Part shown: piece by piece, positions 1-7,818 of the stretch
Layout: each line of letters starts with the position of its first letter
How positions within the stretch are numbered: position 1 is the first letter of the stretch
NCBI GenBank assembly: GCA_035255485.1
Contig: DATEZO010000052.1
Coordinates: 1-29,907, forward strand
Direction: 5' to 3'
From: DATEZO01 sp035255485
Lineage (GTDB): Bacteria > Pseudomonadota > Gammaproteobacteria > Burkholderiales > Burkholderiaceae_D
Length of the DNA stretch: 29,907 nt
Position numbers and translations under genes: made by a program
The notes under the pieces: generated by a model
Database searches by the model: none
The model's input: the letters and a program-made list of their open reading frames with translations, nothing else
Told to the model about the DNA's origin: nothing

Positions 1-377
1 TGGTGGAGACGGCGGGAATCGAACCCGCGTCCAGAAGCACTCTACAGACAGTTCTACATACTTAGTGCTGTCAATTGGTTTTAACCCTGCCGACGCGGAC
101 GCACACGCTTCGTCAAGGCTAGCCACCTATTTTTAACGTAATGCCAAGTGACCCGACATTACGCGATTCCCTGTATATGACTCTACTGCTGTTGCCAGCC
201 CACCCCAGGGAAGAAATGGTGTAGAGCTAGAAAGTTCTTAGGAGTCTAGAGATTTACGCTGCGAGAGCGTAAGATTCATCGTTTGCATTTAAGCATTTCC
301 GGTTGGATTAACGAGGTAGCCAGTCCTCGGTATGCCCTGCGCTGCTTTGCAACCCCTGTCGAAACCAGGTCGTCCCC
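1..377 (-). ncRNA. ssrA: tmRNA (transfer-messenger RNA)
   Basis: Rescues stalled ribosomes by acting first as an alanyl-tRNA and then as an mRNA for a degradation tag. Read on the minus strand, the 5' end GGGGACGACCTGG lies at 377 and the molecule ends in a T-arm-like GTTCGATTCC and CCA at base 1. GGGGACG (377-371) pairs with CGTCTCC next to the ACCA end, making a 7-bp acceptor stem with one G-U pair. An internal frame encodes ANDESYALAA and stop, like the E. coli tag ANDENYALAA. The RNA is one piece, not permuted. A TACAAT box at 397-392 could be its -10, leaving a short leader for RNase P to remove, but no good -35 is visible. The 3' boundary coincides with the window edge, so any terminator lies outside. 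Confidence 0.97.
254..286 (-). other. tmRNA tag-peptide reading frame
   Basis: Minus-strand codons GCA AAC GAT GAA TCT TAC GCT CTC GCA GCG TAA give ANDESYALAA followed by stop. GCA at 286-284 is the expected resume codon. The YALAA end is the ClpXP/Tsp recognition end known for this family. Confidence 0.93.
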
Positions 378-446
378 GTAAGCAGATGTAAATTGTACTT
401 TAAAAATGGTATCAAGCCTGTGGAATTCAAGGGCTGATTTTAATTG

Positions 447-1124
447 CTATTTATGTCCAAATAATTTCTGTTGAATTAATTTCAACATGCTCAGCGGAGA
501 GTCAATTAGCATGTCGGCATTCCAGGTTGTCGGATCGACATGGCCACAATACCCCCACGCCGCTGCAATGGTGGACATGCCGGCAGCCCGCCCCGACTCG
601 ATATCACGCAAGTCATCGCCGACATACCAGCAATATTGCGGGGCCAACGAGAGACGTCGCGCTGCCTCCAGTAATGGTTCAGGGTGCGGCTTGGAATGTG
701 GCGTGGTGTCGCCGGAAATAACGCATGCGGCATCCTGTAAACCAATTTGCTGCACTAATGCGTTGGTGAAGCGGGCTGCCTTGTTCGTGACGATGCCCCA
801 TGCAAGGCCATATTCGCTGAGACTCTTCAATAATAACGGGATATCATCAAACAGGCGGCTTTCGATGGCGAGCGCTACAGCATAATTATTCAGAAAACCG
901 ACTCGCAATTCCTCATAATCCTCGTCTCCAGGATGTAGCCCGAAAGCTGCTCCTATCAGGCCGCGCGCGCCTGCTGATGCGGCCGGGCGCATCAGATCAT
1001 AAGGTGTTGGCGGTAATCCCCGTTCGATACGCAAGCGGTTCATTGCGGCAGCCAAGTCGGGCGCAGTATCGGCAAGGGTGCCATCGAGATCGAACAGGAT
1101 GGCTCGAGGAGTAGGAAGTGACAT
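447..1124 (-). CDS. gph: phosphoglycolate phosphatase (HAD family)
   Basis: Hydrolyses 2-phosphoglycolate to glycolate in the cytoplasm, a salvage reaction after oxidative DNA damage. The 225-residue protein opens with the HAD motif I FDLDGT (nucleophile Asp12, acid Asp14 from this start), has a cap region, a motif III lysine in SKPHPEP, and motif IV VGDDLRDI. The ATG at 1124 was chosen because it puts motif I about 11 residues from the N terminus, as usual; the frame stays open upstream to a GTG at 1196, which seems unlikely. No clear Shine-Dalgarno site precedes 1124. It follows ubiG on the same strand with an 81-nt gap, a pairing common in Betaproteobacteria and suggesting one transcript. 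HAD phosphatases are hard to separate by sequence, so the substrate rests on family likeness and on the ubiG neighbour. Confidence 0.9.
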   Translation of the reverse strand: MSLPTPRAILFDLDGTLADTAPDLAAAMNRLRIERGLPPTPYDLMRPAASAGARGLIGAAFGLHPGDEDYEELRVGFLNNYAVALAIESRLFDDIPLLLKSLSEYGLAWGIVTNKAARFTNALVQQIGLQDAACVISGDTTPHSKPHPEPLLEAARRLSLAPQYCWYVGDDLRDIESGRAAGMSTIAAAWGYCGHVDPTTWNADMLIDSPLSMLKLIQQKLFGHK

Positions 1125-1205
1125 GCTGTGAATTTGGAAGTGACGTGATTGTTCGGAACTGCCGACGGCAGTGCATTGCACATTCTTACAATCCACTCTG
1201 CGAAT

Positions 1206-1901
1206 TCAGGCTGGTCGCGTGCACGCGACCAGATAGTTCACACTGGTATCCTGATTGAGCGAGTACATACGGGTAAGCGGGTTGTAACTCATGCCTTTGA
1301 GCGTGTCGACCGTCATGTCAGCATTACGAATGAATTGTGATAGCTCGGCCGGTGTAATGAATTTTGTATATTCGTGCGTGCCTTTTGGCAAGAGATGCAA
1401 GACATATTCTGCACCAATAACGGCAAACAGATAGGATTTTGGATTGCGATTCAGCGTCGAGAAAAAAACATGGCCGCCGGGTTTGACCAGTTCGGCGCAC
1501 GCCTGCACGATGGCATTGGGGTCGGGCACATGCTCCAGCATTTCCATACATGTCACGATGTCATACTGGCCTGGCTCGCGGGCGGCCAATTCTTCGGCCG
1601 AGATCAACTCATAGCGTACGGGAACGCCGGATTCCAGGCTATGCAGATCAGCCACCTTTAGCGCTTTTTCGGATAGATCGATGCCAGTGACATTGGCGCC
1701 TTTTTGGGCAATCGATTCCGCAAGAATGCCGCCGCCGCAACCAATATCGGCCACGGTTTTGCCGGCAAGCGGAGCCCGCGCATTGATCCATTCCAACCGC
1801 AGCGGATTAATTTCATGCAGCGGGCGAAATTCAGATGTGGGATCCCACCAGCGGTGTGCAAGGTCGCTGAATTTTTGTAATTCAAGAGGGTCGACATTCA
1901 T
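1206..1901 (-). CDS. ubiG: ubiquinone biosynthesis O-methyltransferase UbiG
   Basis: SAM-dependent class I methyltransferase that carries out both O-methylations in ubiquinone synthesis. The 231-residue protein begins MNVDPLELQKF, then the characteristic RWWDPTSEFRPLHEINPLR stretch, the SAM-binding DIGCGGG at 52-58, and an acidic post-motif (GIDLS). MEMLEHVPDP follows, as in other UbiG proteins, and length matches the family (about 230-240). Start choice: ATG at 1901 gives the family-like N terminus; an ATG at 1913 and a GTG at 1946 are in frame upstream but add residues unlike other UbiG proteins. No convincing ribosome site is visible for any of them. A strong terminator just upstream separates it from ompA, so it probably has a promoter of its own or relies on read-through, and continues into gph. 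Confidence 0.95.
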   Translation of the reverse strand: MNVDPLELQKFSDLAHRWWDPTSEFRPLHEINPLRLEWINARAPLAGKTVADIGCGGGILAESIAQKGANVTGIDLSEKALKVADLHSLESGVPVRYELISAEELAAREPGQYDIVTCMEMLEHVPDPNAIVQACAELVKPGGHVFFSTLNRNPKSYLFAVIGAEYVLHLLPKGTHEYTKFITPAELSQFIRNADMTVDTLKGMSYNPLTRMYSLNQDTSVNYLVACTRPA

Positions 1902-1977
1902 AGTAAGAATCATAGCTGGAAAACGCGATATTTTGCGTGATTTCACCCAGTTTGAACACGTGATTCAGAAGATGGTA

Positions 1978-2006
1978 ATAAAAAAACCCCGCACGAGGCG
2001 GGGTTT
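1978..2006 (-). terminator. intrinsic terminator of ompA
   Basis: On the minus strand AAACCCCGC (2006-1998) pairs with GCGGGGTTT (1992-1984) around a 5-nt loop, a perfect 9-bp stem running into six T then TATT. It begins 25 nt past the ompA stop. Shape and U-tract are textbook for factor-independent termination. Confidence 0.93.
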
Positions 2007-2030
2007 GAAACAGTGCAAGTGCAGAACCGA

Positions 2031-2678
2031 TTACTTGGTACGAGTTCCAACAACTTCAATTTCCACACGGCGATTCTTGGCGCGGCCGGCAGAGGTCTTG
2101 TTGTCAGCAATCGGCTGTTTTTCACCTTTGCCTTCAGTGTAGACGCGGTTCGACTCGATGCCTTTGGATACCATGTAAGCTTTTACCGCTTCGGCACGAC
2201 GGATTGAGAGTTTCTGATTGTAAGCATCAGTACCGATGGAATCGGTATGACCAACAGCAATAACAACTTCCAGATTCATGCCCTGAAGCTTGGATGCGAG
2301 ATCGTCCAGTTTTGCCTTGCCATCTGGTTTCAGTACGGCTTTGTCGAAATCAAAGAAAGTATCGGCTGCAAATGTAACCTTTTCAGAGACTGGAGCAGGG
2401 GCCGGTGCAGGGGCGGGAGCCGGTGCAGGGGCGGGCGCAGGAGCCTCCACCGCTGTCACGGCTTTCGCAATGACACCATCACAACCGACAACCGTTGCAT
2501 CGGCAGGAGTCCAATAACCAGAATGTACGCACAGACCAGTCCCGCTGCGCACGATAACGCCGTTGCTATTCTGGACATAGGCATTATATGGTGTCTTGGC
2601 TTGGATATTTTCCTGTGCAGATACAGAAAATGCAACGACTGCGGACGCAGCGAAGATGAGTTTTACAAACTTATTCAT
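2031..2678 (-). CDS. ompA: OmpA-family outer-membrane / peptidoglycan-binding protein
   Basis: Envelope protein expected to tether the outer membrane to peptidoglycan. Of 215 residues, 1-21 form a signal peptide (cleavage after SVSA). Residues 22-70 form a small domain with two cysteines (Cys50 and Cys66) in GLCVHSGYWTPAD...GCDG. An (AP)9 linker covers 79-96, and the OmpA C-terminal domain runs from about 100 to 215 with FFDFDKAVLKP, GHTDSIG, NQKLSIRRAEAV and a NRRVEIEV end. Asp in GHTD and Arg in LSIRRA, the diaminopimelate-contacting residues of this fold, are both present. There is no room for the eight-stranded barrel of enterobacterial OmpA; this short form is known in Betaproteobacteria. 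A good Shine-Dalgarno site, GAGGAG, lies just upstream. A paralogue follows at 2999-3676. Confidence 0.93.
   Translation of the reverse strand: MNKFVKLIFAASAVVAFSVSAQENIQAKTPYNAYVQNSNGVIVRSGTGLCVHSGYWTPADATVVGCDGVIAKAVTAVEAPAPAPAPAPAPAPAPAPVSEKVTFAADTFFDFDKAVLKPDGKAKLDDLASKLQGMNLEVVIAVGHTDSIGTDAYNQKLSIRRAEAVKAYMVSKGIESNRVYTEGKGEKQPIADNKTSAGRAKNRRVEIEVVGTRTK
2401..2436. repeat. 18-bp direct repeat inside the Ala-Pro linker of ompA
   Basis: GCCGGTGCAGGGGCGGG at 2401-2417 recurs exactly at 2419-2435, a period of 18 bp, within the wider (AP)9-coding tract 2391-2444. Gain or loss of one unit changes the linker by six residues and keeps the frame. Confidence 0.9.
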
Positions 2679-2998
2679 ATTTCTCCTCTCGGGTGAGATT
2701 CCGCAGTTAAACTGCGCAACTGATATAAAAACGTAAAAAAGATAATGTTACGAATTCGGCTACGATCATACCATGTACGGCAACAGTCACGCATAGCAGG
2801 CTGTTGACTTGCGACAAACTACCTTGACTCCATTTTGCCATACGCCGATGTGGGGAGCGATATTGCCAAATCGGCTAATGTGAGTTTTTGCTAATTTGTC
2901 GTGTTTATACGACATGTTGATATACAGGGGCAATTTGCCCACAGCTAATCAGAATTCGTGATGCATCAAGATCAATTTGGATTGTTAAATAAGCAAAT
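2679..2998. other. 320-bp gap between the two ompA paralogues; ompA leader and promoter region
   Basis: No gene is seen. Near the ompA start lie the ribosome site (about 2683-2690) and a near-perfect palindrome at 2702-2716, CGCAGTT-A-AACTGCG, which in RNA could form a 5-bp hairpin with a 5-nt loop. On the minus strand an extended -10, TGGTATGAT (2773-2765), is the best promoter candidate, though without a good -35. Two further inverted repeats sit near the end of the paralogue: TGTCGT/ACGACA at 2897-2914 and GGGCAA-T-TTGCCC at 2928-2940. Neither is followed by a T-run, so no intrinsic terminator is claimed for the paralogue. Confidence 0.6.
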
Positions 2999-3676
2999 TT
3001 ATTTTGCGGTCCCGTAGATTTCAAGAATGACGCGCCGATTTGGTGCCAGGCAGGCAATAAGCTCTTTACGTGGCAATTTGCCATTGCATGTCTTGATTGC
3101 CTGGGCTTTGCCGGCACCATGTGTTTCAAGCGGTGCGGAGACACCTTTGTACTGCAGGTATGCAGCTACCGTTTCTGCCCGCTTGTTAGACAACTGTTGA
3201 TTGTATTGTTGTGTGCCGAGTCTGTCGGTATGGCCGATTACGATAATACGGTCGATTTTTTCACAGGCAGCGAGCTTGTCGAGTACTTCGGTGGCAATAC
3301 GCTTCTTTGCGGCGTTCGATAACATGGCATTGTTAAATGCAAAGGTTTCATCATTTTGCAGTGTGACGGTAAAGTCGCAACGTATGGGTGCAGCTGGTTG
3401 TTTGGCTACAGCAGGTGTTGGCGGAGCTGTGGCGACTACCGGAGGTGCAATGAATTTGGCAACTGGAGGGGCAAGTTCGCCGTCACATCCGGTGACCGCA
3501 TCCGCCTGCGTCCAGTAGCCGGTTCGCCAGCAAAGGCCGAATGGATTGCGTGCAATTACGCCGCGGCCATCCTGAGCGTAAGCGCTTGAATCAGTTCTTG
3601 ACTGGATATTGGTTTGCGCAAATGCACTGGAAGCTACCGTGCTAATGATGAAGCCGAGGCTTAATTTCGTGAGCAT
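2999..3676 (-). CDS. second OmpA-family protein (paralogue, cysteine-rich form)
   Basis: A 225-residue exported OmpA-like protein, clearly related to the product at 2031-2678. Signal peptide 1-20 (SSAFA then Q), N-terminal domain with GLCWRTGYWTQADA and GCDG (the same two-cysteine pattern), an Ala/Pro/Val linker less regular than (AP)9, then an OmpA C-terminal domain with GHTDRLG, NQQLSNKRAETV and NRRVILEI. The peptidoglycan-contacting Asp and Arg are retained. Unlike its neighbour it has extra cysteines in IRCDFTV, LAACEKI and the loop KTCNGKL...LIACLAPNRRV, suggesting disulfides; this loop form is known in other betaproteobacterial OmpA proteins. An AGAGAGA ribosome site precedes the ATG. 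320 bp separate it from ompA, so separate transcription is likely. The role of having both is unknown. Confidence 0.9.
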   Translation of the reverse strand: MLTKLSLGFIISTVASSAFAQTNIQSRTDSSAYAQDGRGVIARNPFGLCWRTGYWTQADAVTGCDGELAPPVAKFIAPPVVATAPPTPAVAKQPAAPIRCDFTVTLQNDETFAFNNAMLSNAAKKRIATEVLDKLAACEKIDRIIVIGHTDRLGTQQYNQQLSNKRAETVAAYLQYKGVSAPLETHGAGKAQAIKTCNGKLPRKELIACLAPNRRVILEIYGTAK

Positions 3677-4056
3677 GTTTTCTCTCTATTGATTATTGAT
3701 TCAGGGCGATGGGTTATTGATTCCATCGTACTTCGTCCCTGTACTTTTTCGGAAGAAGCAGGGAAAAGATCGTACTGCCTGCCGTAGATCGTATCTGCCG
3801 TAGATCGTATCAATAATTATCGCCACAAGTCTCAGGGTATTGTTGGTTGTCGATATGTATTAGAGCATATTCTTTCAACTGGGCATTGCCTCTGGGGTGT
3901 GAATTCAGACTATCGTCCGAAGTCCGAAAAGCAATATCCGGGGTAGGTGCGCGTGGTAAAATTCAGTGTTTTGGTTGCGCCGTCGTTGGGTTTGCACACC
4001 AACACATCGCTGCTTACATGACAAGTCAACCCGGATAAGCGCCAGTCGCCTCGCAA
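3677..4056. other. 380-bp divergent intergenic region between the OmpA paralogue and gyrA
   Basis: No gene is supported. It should contain promoters for both flanking genes, but no convincing -35/-10 pair was found on either strand. Its notable content is the GATCGTA-containing repeat cluster at 3768-3811. No strong ribosome site precedes the gyrA ATG. Confidence 0.6.
3768..3811. repeat. short tandem repeat: two perfect 16-bp copies plus a partial copy
   Basis: TGCCGTAGATCGTATC occurs at 3780-3795 and again at 3796-3811 with no gap. The core GATCGTA occurs a third time at 3768-3774. It lies upstream of both divergent genes, about 100 bp from the OmpA-paralogue start and 245 bp from gyrA. Confidence 0.88.
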
Positions 4057-6669
4057 ATGGATCAATTCGCCAAAGAAACAATTCCGATTTCCCTCGAAGA
4101 AGAGATGCGCAAGAGCTATCTCGATTACGCCATGAGCGTCATTGTAGGGCGCGCATTGCCGGATGTGCGCGATGGCTTGAAGCCGGTACATCGGCGCGTG
4201 CTATATGCAATGCACGAAACGAATAATGTCTGGAATCGACCATATGTAAAGTGCGCACGCGTAGTGGGCGAAGTGATGGGTAAATACCATCCGCATGGCG
4301 ACCAGTCGATTTACGATACGCTGGTGCGCATGGCGCAGAATTTTTCGATGCGCTACATGCTGGTTGATGGACAGGGTAATTTCGGTTCGGTCGATGGCGA
4401 CAATGCCGCGGCAATGCGTTACACCGAGTGTCGACTGGACAAGATCTCCAGTGAACTGCTGGCGGATATTGAAAAGGAAACGGTCGACTTCGTTCCCAAT
4501 TACGATGGCAAGGAAAAGGAGCCTTCGGTACTGCCGACCAGAATTCCCAATCTGCTGATCAACGGCGCATCAGGCATCGCGGTTGGCATGGCGACCAACA
4601 TCCCGCCGCACAACATTACCGAGGTGATCAACGGTGCGCTTCATGTTCTGCGCAACGCTGAATGCAGCGTCGATGAATTGATCGAAATCATTCCGGCGCC
4701 GGATTTTCCGACTGCCGGGATCATCTATGGCGTATCCGGCGTACGTGACGGTTACCGTACCGGCCGCGGCCGCGTGGTAATGCGTGCGAAGACGCATTTC
4801 GAGGAATTCGGCAAGGAAGGCCGCACCGCGATCATCATTGATGAGTTGCCCTACCAGGTTAACAAGAAATCGCTATTGGAGCGTATCGCCGAACTGGTGC
4901 GCGACAAGAAGCTGGAAGGCATTTCCGATATTCGCGACGAATCCGACAAGTCCGGCATGCGCGTCGTAATCGAACTCAAGCGTGGAGAAGTGCCGGAAGT
5001 AGTGCTCAACAATCTGTACAAGCAGACCCAGTTGCAAGACACCTTCGGCATGAACATGGTCGCGCTGGTGGATGGCCAGCCGCGGCTGCTCAACCTGAAG
5101 CAGATGCTTGAGTGCTTTCTGTCGCATCGCCGTGAAGTTGTCACGCGCCGCACCGTGTTCGAACTGCGCAAGGCACGCGAACGCGGCCATGTACTGGAAG
5201 GTCTGGCGGTTGCGTTGGCGAACATTGATGATTTCATCGCCATCATCAAGGCTGCGCCGACACCGCCAATTGCAAAAGCCGGATTGATGGCGCGTGCCTG
5301 GGATTCATCACTGGTACGCGAAATGCTGGCGCGCACCGGCACGGAAAATGTCGGTGGCATTGACGCTTTCCGTCCGGAAAACCTGCCCAGGCATTACGGC
5401 ATGCAGGCAGATGGCCTGTATAAACTGTCCGACGATCAAGCGCAGGAAATCCTGCAGATGCGCTTGCAGCGCCTGACCGGACTGGAGCAGGACAAGATCG
5501 TCAATGAATACAAGGAAGTGATGACGCAGATTGCCGATCTGCTTGATATTCTGTCCAAGCCGGAACGCGTAACCGGGATCATCACGGATGAACTGGTTGC
5601 CGCCAGAAATGAATACGGCGAAGGTGCGAAGGATGTACGCCGCTCGCAGATCGAACTGAACGCGACCGACCTCGGCACGGAAGACCTGATCACGCCGCAG
5701 GACATGGTAGTTACCTTGTCGCACACCGGCTACATGAAATCGCAGCCGGTGTCCGAATACCGCGCACAGAAACGCGGTGGACGCGGCAAGCAGGCGATGG
5801 CGACCAAGGAAGACGACTGGATTGATCAGCTCTTCATCGCCAATACGCACGATTACATTCTTTGCTTCTCGAATCGTGGCCGCCTGTACTGGCTGAAGGT
5901 ATGGGAAGTACCGCAAGGCTCGCGCAATTCTCGCGGCCGGCCGATTGTCAACATGTTCCCGTTGCAGGATGGCGAAAAGATCACTGTTGTCCTGCCGCTG
6001 TCAGGCGAGAACCGCGTTTTCCCGGAAGACCGCTACGTGTTCATGTCGACCAGTCTCGGGACGGTGAAGAAGACGCCGCTGACCGATTTCAGCAATCCGC
6101 GCAAGGCAGGCATCATCGCCGTCGATCTTGATGATGACGACTTCCTGATTGGCGCGGCGCTGACCGACGGCAAGCATGATGTAATGCTGTTTTCCGATTC
6201 CGGCAAGGCGGTGCGCTTCGATGAAAACGATGTGCGTCCGATGGGGCGCACCGCGCGCGGCGTGCGCGGCATGAATCTTGAGGAAGGTCAGCAGGTGATC
6301 GCCTTGCTGGTGGCTGAAAACGAGCAACAATCCGTGCTGACGGCAACCGAAAACGGTTTTGGCAAGCGCACGCCGATCACTGAATATACCCGTCACGGTC
6401 GTGGTACCAAAGGCATGATCGCGATCCAGACCAGCGAGCGCAACGGCAAGGTCGTTGCTGCCACGCTGGTTGAGACGACCGACGAGATCATGCTGATCAC
6501 GACTGGCGGCATCCTGATTCGCACTCGCGTATCCGAGATCCGCGAGATGGGCCGCGCCACGCAGGGCGTAACGCTGATTGCGGTCGAGGACGGCACCAAG
6601 CTGTCCGGCCTGCAGCGGATCGTCGAGTCGGATGTCGAAGAGGAAGCTGACAGTGCGGAGGAGCAATGA
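4057..6669 (+). CDS. gyrA: DNA gyrase subunit A
   Basis: Breakage-reunion subunit of DNA gyrase; with GyrB it introduces negative supercoils. At 870 residues it is full length. The N-terminal domain has the catalytic Arg121-Tyr122 in AAMRYTE and the quinolone-determining region at 67-106. The GyrA box QKRGGRG lies at 571-577, followed by the beta-pinwheel C-terminal domain and an acidic tail (VEEEADSAEEQ). The numbering matches E. coli up to Tyr122. Oddity: residue 83, normally Ser or Thr, is Gln (codon CAG, 4303-4305), and residue 84 is Ser instead of Ala; Gly81, Asp82, Asp87 and Gln106 are as usual. The start was chosen for its family-like MDQFAKETIPISLEEE. The stop overlaps the serC start in ATGA, so the two are probably translationally coupled. 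Confidence 0.99.
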   Translation: MDQFAKETIPISLEEEMRKSYLDYAMSVIVGRALPDVRDGLKPVHRRVLYAMHETNNVWNRPYVKCARVVGEVMGKYHPHGDQSIYDTLVRMAQNFSMRYMLVDGQGNFGSVDGDNAAAMRYTECRLDKISSELLADIEKETVDFVPNYDGKEKEPSVLPTRIPNLLINGASGIAVGMATNIPPHNITEVINGALHVLRNAECSVDELIEIIPAPDFPTAGIIYGVSGVRDGYRTGRGRVVMRAKTHFEEFGKEGRTAIIIDELPYQVNKKSLLERIAELVRDKKLEGISDIRDESDKSGMRVVIELKRGEVPEVVLNNLYKQTQLQDTFGMNMVALVDGQPRLLNLKQMLECFLSHRREVVTRRTVFELRKARERGHVLEGLAVALANIDDFIAIIKAAPTPPIAKAGLMARAWDSSLVREMLARTGTENVGGIDAFRPENLPRHYGMQADGLYKLSDDQAQEILQMRLQRLTGLEQDKIVNEYKEVMTQIADLLDILSKPERVTGIITDELVAARNEYGEGAKDVRRSQIELNATDLGTEDLITPQDMVVTLSHTGYMKSQPVSEYRAQKRGGRGKQAMATKEDDWIDQLFIANTHDYILCFSNRGRLYWLKVWEVPQGSRNSRGRPIVNMFPLQDGEKITVVLPLSGENRVFPEDRYVFMSTSLGTVKKTPLTDFSNPRKAGIIAVDLDDDDFLIGAALTDGKHDVMLFSDSGKAVRFDENDVRPMGRTARGVRGMNLEEGQQVIALLVAENEQQSVLTATENGFGKRTPITEYTRHGRGTKGMIAIQTSERNGKVVAATLVETTDEIMLITTGGILIRTRVSEIREMGRATQGVTLIAVEDGTKLSGLQRIVESDVEEEADSAEEQ

Positions 6670-7769
6670 CGCAGGTCTATAATTTTTCTGCCGGCCCGGC
6701 GGTATTGCCGAAAGAGGTGCTGAAACAGGCTGCCGAGGAAATGCTCGACTGGCATGGCAGCGGCATGTCGGTAATGGAGATGAGTCATCGCGGCCCGGAA
6801 TTCATCTCGATCTACGAAAATGCGGTGCGCGACCTGCGCGATCTGCTGGCGGTGCCGGACAATTACAGGATCCTGTTCCTGCAGGGGGGCGGCATCGGCG
6901 AAAACGCGATCGTGCCGCTCAACATGGCAGGCCGCAAATCGCAGCCGGCGACGGTGGATGTGGTGGTGACCGGTTCCTGGTCGAGCAAGTCGGCCAGGGA
7001 AGCAAGGAAATACGTCAATGTGAATATTGCCGCCGCATCCGAAGCCGGCAAGTTCACCTCGGTGCCGCCGCGCGCCGACTGGAAACTGTCGAAGGATGCA
7101 GCTTACGTCCATGTCTGCACCAACGAAACCATCGACGGCGTCGAATATCACTTCGCACCGGATATCGCTGCCGATACCGGCAATGCACCGCTGGTGGCCG
7201 ACATGTCGTCGCATATTCTGTCGCGCGTCATCGATGTGTCGAAATATGGTGTGATCTTCGGTGGTGCGCAAAAAAATATCGGACCGGCCGGGCTGACGCT
7301 GGTGATCGTGCGTGAGGATTTGCTCGGTCATGCATTGCCGATCTGCCCGTCCGCATTCGACTGGAAAATCGTCGCGGACAACGACTCGATGTACAACACG
7401 CCGCCGACCTACGGAATTTATATCGCCGGACTGGTATTCCAGTGGCTCAAGCGACAGGGCGGCGTGGCGGCGATGGAGCAACGTAATATTGCCAAGGCGG
7501 CGCTGTTGTACGATTATCTGGATGCGACCGGTTTCTATGCGAATCGGGTTGACAAGTCTTGTCGCTCGCGCATGAATGTACCGTTCTTCCTGCGCGACGA
7601 ATCATTGAATGCTGCATTCCTGGCTGGCGCGAAAGAGCGCGGCCTGCTCCAGCTCAAGGGCCATAAGTCCGTCGGCGGCATGCGGGCATCGATTTACAAT
7701 GCGATGCCGATCGAAGGCGTACAGACGCTGGTGGGTTACCTGCGCGAATTCGAAAAACAGCACGGCTGA
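6666..7769 (+). CDS. serC: phosphoserine aminotransferase
   Basis: PLP enzyme converting 3-phosphohydroxypyruvate and glutamate to O-phosphoserine (serine synthesis); it also serves the pyridoxal phosphate pathway. The 367-residue protein begins YNFSAGPAVLP, as SerC does. It carries MSHRGPEF, the phosphate-contacting FLQGGG turn and the PLP lysine in GGAQKNIGPAG (Lys203). It ends in GGMRASIYNAMP...LVGYLREFE. The ATG overlaps the gyrA stop by 4 nt. It heads the amino-acid block with pheA, hisC, tyrA and aroA; serC next to aromatic genes is a classical arrangement. Confidence 0.98.
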   Translation: MTQVYNFSAGPAVLPKEVLKQAAEEMLDWHGSGMSVMEMSHRGPEFISIYENAVRDLRDLLAVPDNYRILFLQGGGIGENAIVPLNMAGRKSQPATVDVVVTGSWSSKSAREARKYVNVNIAAASEAGKFTSVPPRADWKLSKDAAYVHVCTNETIDGVEYHFAPDIAADTGNAPLVADMSSHILSRVIDVSKYGVIFGGAQKNIGPAGLTLVIVREDLLGHALPICPSAFDWKIVADNDSMYNTPPTYGIYIAGLVFQWLKRQGGVAAMEQRNIAKAALLYDYLDATGFYANRVDKSCRSRMNVPFFLRDESLNAAFLAGAKERGLLQLKGHKSVGGMRASIYNAMPIEGVQTLVGYLREFEKQHG

Positions 7770-7818
7770 CAGGCTGGCATATCGTCGTTCCGGCGCGGCT
7801 GGAATGACCGGAAAGATC

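Noticed and set aside
1..60. The T-arm-like sequence and CCA at the start looked like a tRNA gene.
   Set aside because: The 5' half of the acceptor stem lies at 371-377 and the tag frame between them shows it is tmRNA.
2897..2940. Two inverted repeats after the OmpA paralogue considered as its terminator.
   Set aside because: Stems are 6 bp and lack a following T-run in the direction of transcription.
6393..7481. A 362-codon open frame antisense to the gyrA end and serC.
   Set aside because: Spans two unrelated conserved genes on the other strand and is low-complexity His/Arg-rich; not a plausible protein.
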